DNA of 19,218 bases from JBKJML01 sp046596415 (GTDB lineage: Bacteria > Actinomycetota > Thermoleophilia > Gaiellales > Gaiellaceae), in contig JBKJML010000193.1 in assembly GCA_046596415.1 (NCBI GenBank), positions 1 to 19,218 of the forward strand, given 5' to 3'. Positions 6,443-12,185 of this stretch are shown one piece after another. A program made the translations under genes and the position numbers. The notes under the pieces were generated by a model. The model did no database searches, was not told where the DNA came from, and saw nothing but the letters and a program-made list of their open reading frames with translations. Position 1 is the stretch's first letter. Every line of letters begins with the position of its first letter.

Positions 6443-7300
6443 CTAGGGACGTCTGAAGGTGATCTCGCGGCTGAACCCGGCGAGATAGCCGACGCCCGCC
6501 TGGTTCACCGACATGGCGATCCGCAGGTGGGAGAGACCCCGAGGCAGAAGCACGCGGAATGCGGCGCGGGAGGACGCATCGAGCCGAAACTGCTTGAGCG
6601 TGACCCACTGCCCGAAGGCCGAGAGCCGCTGAACCTGCACCGACTTGCCGGCCATCGAGCGGCCCGCGTAGACGCGAGTGATGAAGCTCGAGGAACGACC
6701 GAACGTGATCACGGGCCGCACGGCGGTCGTCACGGCGAGACTCGCCGCCGACTTCCAGGAAGCCTGGTAGACGGTGAGGAGCTGAGGCTTCGTGACGAAG
6801 CTGAACGCGCCGCCCGCACCGGTGACGACGGTGGCGAGGACGATGGCCGAGCTCTGGCCGTACGGCTGCGCGGTCAGCACAACCTGCTCGCCCGCCTTCT
6901 TGTTGTTGACGGCGCCCGAGATGGTGATCGCGCGGCCCCAGTCGATCTGCGGCTCCGAGACGGCGATGGTGACCGCCGGCGGCGGGCCTGCGACCTTGAC
7001 GGTGCCGGTGTGGGTCGGATAGAGGGCGTCTCGGTAGCCGTAGTTACCGGCCTCGGTGAACTTGAACGAATATGAGGCGCCGGGCTTCAGCACCGGGGAG
7101 GCGAATGTTCCCGAGGACGCGATCACCTGGTGGCTCTTCGTATCCGTGTTCTTCCAGGTGACGGTGTCGTCGGCGACGATCGACACTGTCGCGGGCGAGA
7201 AGCCTCCGCTCTTGATCGAGATCGACTTCGTCGCGGCAACCGCGGGCTGGGCAACGATGAGCACGAGCGCCGTCACAGTGCCGAACAGCAACTTCTTCAT
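6443..7300 (-). CDS. Secreted cupredoxin-like protein, paralogue B
   Basis: Predicted exported protein of 285 aa. A signal peptide (MKKLLFGTVTALVLIVAQ, cleavage near AVA-A) precedes a cupredoxin-like domain at about 25-103 (TVSIVADDTVTWKNTDTKSHQ, FASPVLKPGASYSFKF, AGNYGY). One classical ligand survives, His57 in TKSHQV. The usual C-x2-H-P-x-M loop reads DALYPTHTG, so the expected Cys, His and Met positions are Asp91, Tyr94 and His97. A type-1 blue copper centre is unlikely, but another metal site is possible. A middle Ig-like domain and a C-terminal module (SVQVQRLSAFGQW, then GLS-QAG-GY-AGFSR) match paralogue A, so the pair arose by duplication. ATG 7300 follows AGGGAGGA. It diverges from the SDR gene. 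Confidence 0.77.
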   Translation of the reverse strand: MKKLLFGTVTALVLIVAQPAVAATKSISIKSGGFSPATVSIVADDTVTWKNTDTKSHQVIASSGTFASPVLKPGASYSFKFTEAGNYGYRDALYPTHTGTVKVAGPPPAVTIAVSEPQIDWGRAITISGAVNNKKAGEQVVLTAQPYGQSSAIVLATVVTGAGGAFSFVTKPQLLTVYQASWKSAASLAVTTAVRPVITFGRSSSFITRVYAGRSMAGKSVQVQRLSAFGQWVTLKQFRLDASSRAAFRVLLPRGLSHLRIAMSVNQAGVGYLAGFSREITFRRP

Positions 7301-7375
7301 GTGTTTCCTCCCTATTCGTGCTGGCACCGTCACAACGCGCCCGGGCGGCAGGAAGGTGCCGACGCCTCAAACCTT

Positions 7376-7398
7376 TTACAGTTGCGCCGTTACAGTTG
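7376..7398. promoter_or_regulatory. Direct repeat TTACAGTTG x2 in a divergent promoter region
   Basis: TTACAGTTG occurs at 7376-7384 and again at 7390-7398, a 14-nt period, within the 102-nt region between the divergent starts of cupredoxin-like paralogue B (7300) and the SDR (7403). The second copy ends 4 nt before the SDR GTG, so a protein bound here would block that gene. It looks like a tandem half-site operator. No regulator family is assigned. Confidence 0.4.
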
Positions 7399-7402
7399 GC
7401 CG

Positions 7403-8062
7403 GTGCGCGCACTCCTCACCGGCGGGACCGGCAAGCTCGGGTCGGCCGTCGCCCTGAGGTTGGAGCGGGAGGGCTGGCAGGTGTTCGCCGCCGGTCGGCG
7501 CGATGGTGACGTCTCGCGTGCCTCGGAGGCCCGCGCGCTTGTCGAGCACGCGGTTTCCGAGCTCGGCGGCCTCGACGTGCTCGTGAACGGCGCGTCTGCG
7601 GGCTTCGACCCGACGCCGTTCGAAGAGGTAGGCGAGGCGGCGGTCGAGGCTGCGCTCGGAGCCACTGTCAAAGGAAGCTTCTTCGTCACCCAGGCGGCGG
7701 CTGCGCAGCTGCGCGCCTCACACGGGCTCGTCGTGATGATCGAGGACGTCGCCGGCTATCAGCCCTGGCCGTCATTCGCGGTGCATTCGGCCGCGAAGGC
7801 AGCGCAGGCGATGCTGACGCGGGTGCTCGCTCGCGCGCTCGCTCCCGAGGTTCGCGTCTGCGGGGTGGCGCCGGGCCCGGTGGCAGTCGAGCCCGGCCAG
7901 GAGGAGCGACGGGCTGCGGAGACGCTGCTTGGCCGTACCGGGTCGCCCGACGACGTGGCCGACGCGATCCTCTACCTCGCCGGCGCCGGCTTCGTCACGG
8001 GCACGACGATCACGGTCGACGGCGGCCGCCTCCTGCAAACCGGGCCGGGAACGCATGCGTAG
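7403..8062 (+). CDS. SDR-family oxidoreductase resembling pteridine reductases
   Basis: Short-chain dehydrogenase/reductase of 219 aa with an N-terminal nucleotide-binding motif TGGTGKLG (6-13), VNGAS (61-65) in the NNAG position, and the C-terminal VTGTTITVDGGR. The catalytic region IEDVAGYQPWPSFAVHSAAK has Asp115 where Ser is standard, His128 where Tyr is standard, and Lys132. The Asp, the QP pair and the 17-residue Asp-to-Lys spacing match pteridine reductase PTR1 and, for the Asp, FolM, so the substrate may be a pterin or dihydrofolate; this is inference. The Tyr-to-His change makes the chemistry uncertain. The start is GTG 7403 at the beginning of the fold; the frame is open further upstream but runs antisense to the neighbour's promoter and signal peptide. 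The downstream sigma-factor gene begins about 63 nt after its stop. Confidence 0.82.
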   Translation: MRALLTGGTGKLGSAVALRLEREGWQVFAAGRRDGDVSRASEARALVEHAVSELGGLDVLVNGASAGFDPTPFEEVGEAAVEAALGATVKGSFFVTQAAAAQLRASHGLVVMIEDVAGYQPWPSFAVHSAAKAAQAMLTRVLARALAPEVRVCGVAPGPVAVEPGQEERRAAETLLGRTGSPDDVADAILYLAGAGFVTGTTITVDGGRLLQTGPGTHA

Positions 8063-8125
8063 CCACCTGCGATGGAACTCGTGTTGAGCACGTCGAGGTT
8101 GCCGCGGGTCGCTGCAGCAGGGACC

Positions 8126-8680
8126 ATGCCCGGTGTGAGCGCTGACGACCTGACCGACGGTGAGCTGATCGAGAAGATCGCGGCCGGCGACCGCGGCGCC
8201 TTCGACGAGCTCTACGTGCGCTACGCGCGTGCCGTGCTCGGGCTCTCGCTCCGACGACTCGGCGACCGCGGCCGAGCCGAGGATGCGGTGCAGGACGCGT
8301 TCGCGGCGATCTGGCGCAGCGCCCGCACGTACGACCGTTCCCGCGGAACCGGCGCGACGTGGCTGTACGCCGTCGCCAGGAACGCGATCGTCGACGGCGC
8401 GCGCAAGCGGCCCGACCCGACCGCCGAGGCACCCGACCTGCCCGAGCTCTCCGACGGCCCGCCCGAGCAGGCCGAGACGGCGTGGGTCGCCTGGCGCGTC
8501 CACCGCGCGCTCGAGTCGCTGCCCGAGCACGAGCGGCCCGTGATCGAGCTCGCGTACTGGAGCGGCCTGTCGCAGAGCGAGATCGCCGAGTTCCTCCACA
8601 TCCCGCTCGGCACCGTCAAGACCCGCACGCGGAGCGCGCTCGCCCGGCTCGCCGACGTGCTCGAGGAGGAGCTGGCGTGA
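8126..8680 (+). CDS. ECF-type RNA polymerase sigma factor
   Basis: Sigma-70 family factor of the extracytoplasmic-function group, about 184 aa. Region 2 begins DLTDGELIEKIAAGDRGAF and includes DAVQDAFAAIWRSA and WLYAVARNAIVDGARKR (core binding and -10 recognition). After a Pro-rich linker, region 4 has LESLPEHERPVIELAYWSGL and the helix-turn-helix SQSEIAEFLHIPLGTVKTR (-35 recognition). The start is uncertain: ATG 8126 with a nearby GGG is preferred, GTG 8135 is possible, and ATG 8072 would add a non-conserved leader. The final GTGA overlaps the start of the anti-sigma gene by 4 nt, so the two are translationally coupled. It most resembles the SigK/RskA type of pair. Confidence 0.92.
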   Translation: MPGVSADDLTDGELIEKIAAGDRGAFDELYVRYARAVLGLSLRRLGDRGRAEDAVQDAFAAIWRSARTYDRSRGTGATWLYAVARNAIVDGARKRPDPTAEAPDLPELSDGPPEQAETAWVAWRVHRALESLPEHERPVIELAYWSGLSQSEIAEFLHIPLGTVKTRTRSALARLADVLEEELA

Positions 8681-9237
8681 CACGCCCACCCGACTTCGAC
8701 GAGCTGATCGGCACCAACCTCGAGACCGATGAGCGCGAGCGGCTTCGCTGCGTCCACGAGTTGCTCGTCGCTACGGGGCCGCCACCGGAGCTGCCGCCCT
8801 CGTTGCGGACTTTGCCGGCGGCACGCCCAGCCGCGCTGCTCCCCCGCCGGCGCCGGTTCGCGCTGATCGCGATCGCCGCTGCGCTTGCGGCGGCGGCATT
8901 CGGTGGCGGCTTCCTCGTCGGCGGTCGCGATGCTGGACCGCAGTACGTCGTGGCGCTCGCCGGGACGGCGCTTGCGCAGGATGCCCGGGGCGTGATCGAG
9001 GTCCTGCCGGCCGACGCCGATGGGAACTGGCCGATGCAGGTCACCGTGTCCGACCTCGAACCAGGCATGTACGAGCTCTGGCTGACGAGAGGCGGACGCG
9101 TCGCCGACTCGTGTGGCCGGTTTGCGATCAGCGGCAAGAAGACGAGCGTCACCCTGTCGGTGCCCTACAAGCTCAAGACCTACGACGGCTGGATCGTCAC
9201 GCGCCGCGGCTCGACACAGCCGCTCCTCACCACCTGA
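8677..9237 (+). CDS. Membrane anti-sigma factor, RskA-like
   Basis: Single-pass membrane protein of 186 aa predicted to hold the adjacent ECF sigma factor inactive. A cytoplasmic part of about 65 residues is followed by RRRR and one membrane helix (about 68-88, FALIAIAAALAAAAFGGGFL), then an outer domain with PMQVTVSDLEPGMYELWLTR, like the YELWL segment of the RskA C-terminal domain. The N-terminal part is short, and no HxxxCxxC zinc anti-sigma motif is present. GTG 8677 sits inside the sigma-factor stop (GTGA) after an excellent GAGGAGGA ribosome site. It converges on thyX with 3 nt between stops. The signal it senses cannot be read from the sequence. Confidence 0.85.
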   Translation: MTRPPDFDELIGTNLETDERERLRCVHELLVATGPPPELPPSLRTLPAARPAALLPRRRRFALIAIAAALAAAAFGGGFLVGGRDAGPQYVVALAGTALAQDARGVIEVLPADADGNWPMQVTVSDLEPGMYELWLTRGGRVADSCGRFAISGKKTSVTLSVPYKLKTYDGWIVTRRGSTQPLLTT

Positions 9238-9240
9238 GGG

Positions 9241-9936
9241 TCAGGGAGCGCGGCGCTCGTTCGCGAGAAACGCCGCGTGCGTGATCGGCATCAGCCGCTC
9301 AAGGAACGTTTCGGCGGCGGCCGCGAACTGTCGGATCTCGAACTGCGCGTTCTCGTGGTTTCGTAGCCCGCAGAAGTGCATGAGGCTTCGCGGGTTGCAG
9401 CTCCAGTAGTACTTCGTGTAGGTCGAGAGCGGCAGCACCGCCCGTGCAACCTCCTTGGCGACGCCGAGCTCGAGCATCCGTTCGTACGATTCGAATGCGC
9501 GCTCGGCGTTCTCCTCGATCTCGCGTCGCGTCGCGTCGCGTACCTCGTCGTCGACCGCCTCGAATGAGTACGCGCCTGGCTTGCCGACCTGCGTTCGCAC
9601 GAACTCAGGCACGTAGAACTCTGCCTCCATCTTCGAGTAGCGGCCGCTCCACTCGTTGTAGGAATGGCCGGCGCGGTGCCGGTGATGCTCGCGCACGACG
9701 AAGATTGGCGCCTTGACGAGGAAGCGGAAGTAGCCGTGCTCGAAGGGGCTGCCGTGGCGCTCGCGGATCAGGAAGCGAATCAGTCCCTCGTCACGTTCGG
9801 CCAGCTCGTCCGACTCCTGGTTGAACGAGACCCTGGCGCCGTTGACGACCGCGAGGTCGGAGGCGAGCGCGCCGTCGAGGGCCAGGAAGCCCTTGTCGAG
9901 GACTTGTACGACCGTCTCTGGCATCACGTCCGTCAC
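9241..9936 (-). CDS. thyX: FAD-dependent thymidylate synthase ThyX
   Basis: Makes dTMP from dUMP using methylene-tetrahydrofolate and reduced FAD; unlike ThyA it releases tetrahydrofolate rather than dihydrofolate. The 231-aa protein contains the signature around residues 86-101, RHRAGHSYNEWSGRYS, a HGSPFEHGYFRF segment near 61-72, and PLSTYTKYYWSCNPRSLMHFCGLR in the C-terminal half, where the conserved Arg-rich substrate-binding residues lie. The signature has eight residues between RHR and Ser instead of the classical seven. Three in-frame starts are close together (GTG 9936, GTG 9927, ATG 9924), and none has a clear ribosome site. It is the last gene of a probable operon behind greA, with a 33-nt gap. 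Confidence 0.94.
   Translation of the reverse strand: MTDVMPETVVQVLDKGFLALDGALASDLAVVNGARVSFNQESDELAERDEGLIRFLIRERHGSPFEHGYFRFLVKAPIFVVREHHRHRAGHSYNEWSGRYSKMEAEFYVPEFVRTQVGKPGAYSFEAVDDEVRDATRREIEENAERAFESYERMLELGVAKEVARAVLPLSTYTKYYWSCNPRSLMHFCGLRNHENAQFEIRQFAAAAETFLERLMPITHAAFLANERRAP
9521..9540. repeat. Four tandem TCGCG pentamers inside thyX
   Basis: Four perfect copies of TCGCG lie in the thyX coding region, on the segment encoding the Asp-Ala-Thr-Arg-Arg stretch. The unit is not a multiple of three, so gain or loss of a copy would shift the frame. It is probably a chance product of high GC and Arg/Asp-rich codons. Confidence 0.6.
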
Positions 9937-9969
9937 AGGGGCAGGGTAGCCCGCCGGGCGGTCGGAACG

Positions 9970-10431
9970 TCAGGCGCGGCGAATGGCGATGATCGTGGCC
10001 CGCCATGAGCCGCGGGGCGCCACGACCTCGACCGTTTCGCCGATCGAGCGCCCGAGGAGCGCGCCGCCGAGCGGCGAGTCGGGCGACACCCCGCCGGCAC
10101 TCGAGATCTCGACTTCCAGCTTGTCGCCGGACTCGTCCTCGATCTCGACGATCGCGCCGACACTGACCTTTCCGCTCGCCGCGGCGGCGGCCTCGTCGAT
10201 CAGAACTGCATGCTGGAGGCGGGCACGCAGAATCGTGATCCGCCGCTCGAGCAGCCCCTGCTCGTTCTTCGCCGCGTGGTACTCGAAGTTCTCGGACAGG
10301 TCGCCAAACTCGCGGGCGGTCTTGATCGCCTGCACCATCTCCGCTCGTTTCGGCCCCTCGAGCTCGGTGAGCTCGGCTGTGAGTGCGTCGTGCTGAGCTT
10401 GAGTGAGCTGTTCGATCCTCGGCTCGTTCAC
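9970..10431 (-). CDS. greA: Transcription elongation factor GreA/GreB family
   Basis: Binds the secondary channel of RNA polymerase and stimulates cleavage of backtracked RNA. The protein is 153 aa, the normal size. Residues about 8-75 form the N-terminal coiled coil with the tip AREFGDLSENFEYHAAKNEQ, including the acidic pair Asp44 and Glu47 that coordinates the catalytic magnesium. Residues about 80-150 form the FKBP-like domain, with SPLGGALLGRSIGETVEVVAP near its end. GTG at 10431 (MNEPRIEQLT) is the best start, but no ribosome site is evident. It lies 16 nt after the kynureninase-like gene and 33 nt before thyX on the same strand. Confidence 0.92.
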   Translation of the reverse strand: MNEPRIEQLTQAQHDALTAELTELEGPKRAEMVQAIKTAREFGDLSENFEYHAAKNEQGLLERRITILRARLQHAVLIDEAAAAASGKVSVGAIVEIEDESGDKLEVEISSAGGVSPDSPLGGALLGRSIGETVEVVAPRGSWRATIIAIRRA

Positions 10432-10447
10432 CGGGGCAGCATAGAGA

Positions 10448-11602
10448 TCAGTGGTGCGCGACAGCGCCGAGGTGACGTTCGAAGGCGCCGCTCTCGACGA
10501 TCTCGGCGATCTGGGAGACGGCGTGGCGGAGCTCGTCGTCCGAGTTGAAGAAATGCGGCCCGAGCCGGATGCCGGCGCCGGGGCGGAAGTCGCAGAGGAT
10601 CTGGCGCTCGGCCAGCTCGCGATGCACGGCCGCGTACTCGGGCACATCGACGGTGACGGTGCCGCCGCGCCTGGAGGCGTCCCGTGGGCTCCGCACCTCG
10701 AACCCGGCCTTGTCCGCGAGGCCGATCAGAAGCGCGGTCTGACGAAGCGAGTTCTCCCGGATCCGGTCGACGCCGATCTCCTCGATCGCGTCGTAGCCGG
10801 CGGTCGCAGCGTAGAGCGCCGGAACGTTCGGGGTGCCGGTGAGGAAGCGGGCCGAGCCCTGGGCGTACTCGAGCTCCTCCTCGAAGGCGAACGGACGGGC
10901 GTGCGCCTGCCACCCCATGAACGTCGGCTCGAGGTGGTCGGCCAGGTCGGGGCGGACGTACAGCCAGCCGTTTCCTGGGCCTCCGCAGAGCCACTTGACG
11001 CTGCCGCCGACTGCGAAGTCGACGTTGAGCACCGTGACGTCGAGCGGCACGATCCCGGCCGACTGGTAGGCGTCGAGGACGACATGCGCCCCCACGTCGT
11101 GCGCGCGCCGGACGATCCTCTCGACGTCCTGGATCTCGCCGGACTTGAACAGGACGTGACTGATCGGTACGAGCAGGGTGCGCTCGTCGATCGCCTCGAG
11201 GATCGCCTCGTCGTCCTCGCAGACGACCACCTCGAGGTCGTGCTGCGCCTGATAGAGGTAGCGCACGGACGGGAAGTTCGCACGCTCGTAAACGACGCGG
11301 TTTCGGTCGGGCGTGGAACGGAAGCAGGAGAGGACGATCGCCTCCGCGATCGCGACGTTCTGGTGCATCACGGTCGTGCCGGACGGGGCGCCAACGATCC
11401 GGCCGACCTGGTCGCCGACCGTCATCGGCATCGTCCACCAGCCCTCCCCCCAGGCCCGGATCCCGCGCGTTCGCCAGGTGCTCGCGTATTCAGCGATCCG
11501 GCACTCGGCCGCGGCGGGCATTGCACCCAGCGAGTGGTTGATGAGATAGGTCGTGTCGGCGAGTATCGGGTAGCCGACCCGGTAATCGAGCAAGTCACGC
11601 AT
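10448..11602 (-). CDS. Kynureninase-like PLP enzyme (class V aminotransferase fold)
   Basis: Fold-type I PLP enzyme of 384 aa that resembles kynureninase (kynurenine to anthranilate plus alanine). Visible features are YLINHSLGAMP (about 19-29), LDAYQSAG with the PLP-ring Asp177, GGSVKWLCGGPGNGWLYVRP with the Schiff-base Lys203, the FMGW segment, FLTGTPNVPALYA, and FRPGAGIRLGPHFFNSDDE at the C-terminus with the carboxylate-binding Arg. Kynureninase proper and a cysteine-desulfurase-like or other class V enzyme cannot be separated by eye, and no other tryptophan-degradation gene is present. ATG 11602 is preferred because homology starts soon after; an in-frame GTG at 11653 would add 17 residues. 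It heads a probable operon with greA and thyX. Confidence 0.8.
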   Translation of the reverse strand: MRDLLDYRVGYPILADTTYLINHSLGAMPAAAECRIAEYASTWRTRGIRAWGEGWWTMPMTVGDQVGRIVGAPSGTTVMHQNVAIAEAIVLSCFRSTPDRNRVVYERANFPSVRYLYQAQHDLEVVVCEDDEAILEAIDERTLLVPISHVLFKSGEIQDVERIVRRAHDVGAHVVLDAYQSAGIVPLDVTVLNVDFAVGGSVKWLCGGPGNGWLYVRPDLADHLEPTFMGWQAHARPFAFEEELEYAQGSARFLTGTPNVPALYAATAGYDAIEEIGVDRIRENSLRQTALLIGLADKAGFEVRSPRDASRRGGTVTVDVPEYAAVHRELAERQILCDFRPGAGIRLGPHFFNSDDELRHAVSQIAEIVESGAFERHLGAVAHH

Positions 11603-11660
11603 CGTGGAGCGAAGTCTGCCCGAGGCGAGCTGAGTCGGCCGACATGGCCGCACCGTCCAC

Positions 11661-11683
11661 GCCCGAGGGACTGTCCCTCGGGC
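11661..11683. repeat. REP-like palindrome, copy 2, upstream of RAYT
   Basis: An 11-bp perfect inverted repeat: GCCCGAGGGAC at 11661-11671, a single T, then GTCCCTCGGGC at 11673-11683. Its central 18 bases (11664-11681) are identical to copy 1 at 1874-1891. It lies in the non-coding stretch between the kynureninase-like start and the RAYT start, 62 nt upstream of the latter. Palindromes of this size next to a RAYT gene are what the REP/RAYT association predicts. No conserved GTAG/GGAG tetranucleotide was found beside the stem. Confidence 0.7.
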
Positions 11684-11745
11684 GCGCGCCGAACCGACAC
11701 GACGTTGTGGCGAAGTTGTGTGCTTCGACCGCCTAGCGTCGGCGC

Positions 11746-12185
11746 ATGGCTCGTACGCCGCGCTGCGTGCTCTTGCCCGAACGAGGCGTGTTCCACGTCA
11801 CGGTGCGCGGCGTGGCCCGGCAGCCGATCGTGCGCGACGAGCACGACGCCGACGCTTTCTCCTCGCAGTTGGCGGAGACGACCCGCCGCTTCGGCTGGCA
11901 GCTAGTCGACTGGTGTCTGATGCCGAACCACGCGCACCTCGTTGTCTCCGCGAGCCGCGGCGCGCTTTCCCGCGCGATGCACCGGCTCTGCTTCCTTCAC
12001 GCGCAACGGTTCAACCACCGCCACGACCGTGTCGGTCACCTCTTCCAAGGGCGCTTCTCGGCCTGGGTCGTCCGCGACGAGGAACACCTCGCAGCCACCC
12101 GGGTCTACGTGCGCGAGAACCCGGTCCGCGCCCGGCTCTGCCGCCGACCGGAGGACTGGCGGTGGGGGTCAGCTCAGGCGCTTGA
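11746..12185 (+). CDS. REP-associated tyrosine transposase (RAYT, IS200/IS605-like Y1), C-terminus unresolved
   Basis: Single-strand DNA transposase/nuclease of the Y1 HUH superfamily (PF01797, TnpA_REP branch). Visible features: FHVTVRGVARQPI (16-28), the metal-binding HUH pair His62/His64 in MPNHAHLVV, LSRAMHRLCFLHAQRFN, VGHLFQGRFSA, and the catalytic Tyr121 in VYVRENPVRAR followed by PEDWRWGS. Family resemblance ends near residue 144, around nt 12178. In this frame there is no stop there: the frame stays open to 13185, wholly antisense to the epimerase gene, with no recognisable protein. A stop in the +1 frame falls at 12183-12185, so a frameshift or a truncated 3' end is likely; the end given is the probable limit of real coding. 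The active site looks intact. No terminal inverted repeats were found. Confidence 0.72.

Noticed and set aside
7130..7402. N-terminal extension of the SDR
   Set aside because: These codons run antisense to the signal-peptide region and promoter of the cupredoxin-like paralogue; the Rossmann fold starts at GTG 7403.
8045..8125. ECF-type autoregulatory promoter (GGAAC boxes at about 8046 and 8075)
   Set aside because: Neither GGAAC is followed by a CGTC/CGTT box at the usual 15-17 nt, so an autoregulatory site is not supported.
9781..9790. CAGTCCCTCG inside thyX as a third REP copy
   Set aside because: It matches only half of the palindrome, has no opposing arm and is in coding sequence; coincidence.
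10451..11905. Long plus-strand open frame (484 codons) across the kynureninase-like gene
   Set aside because: It is antisense to a clear PLP enzyme, rich in Arg/Glu/Asp/Val as expected from the complement of a high-GC gene, and shows no recognisable domain.
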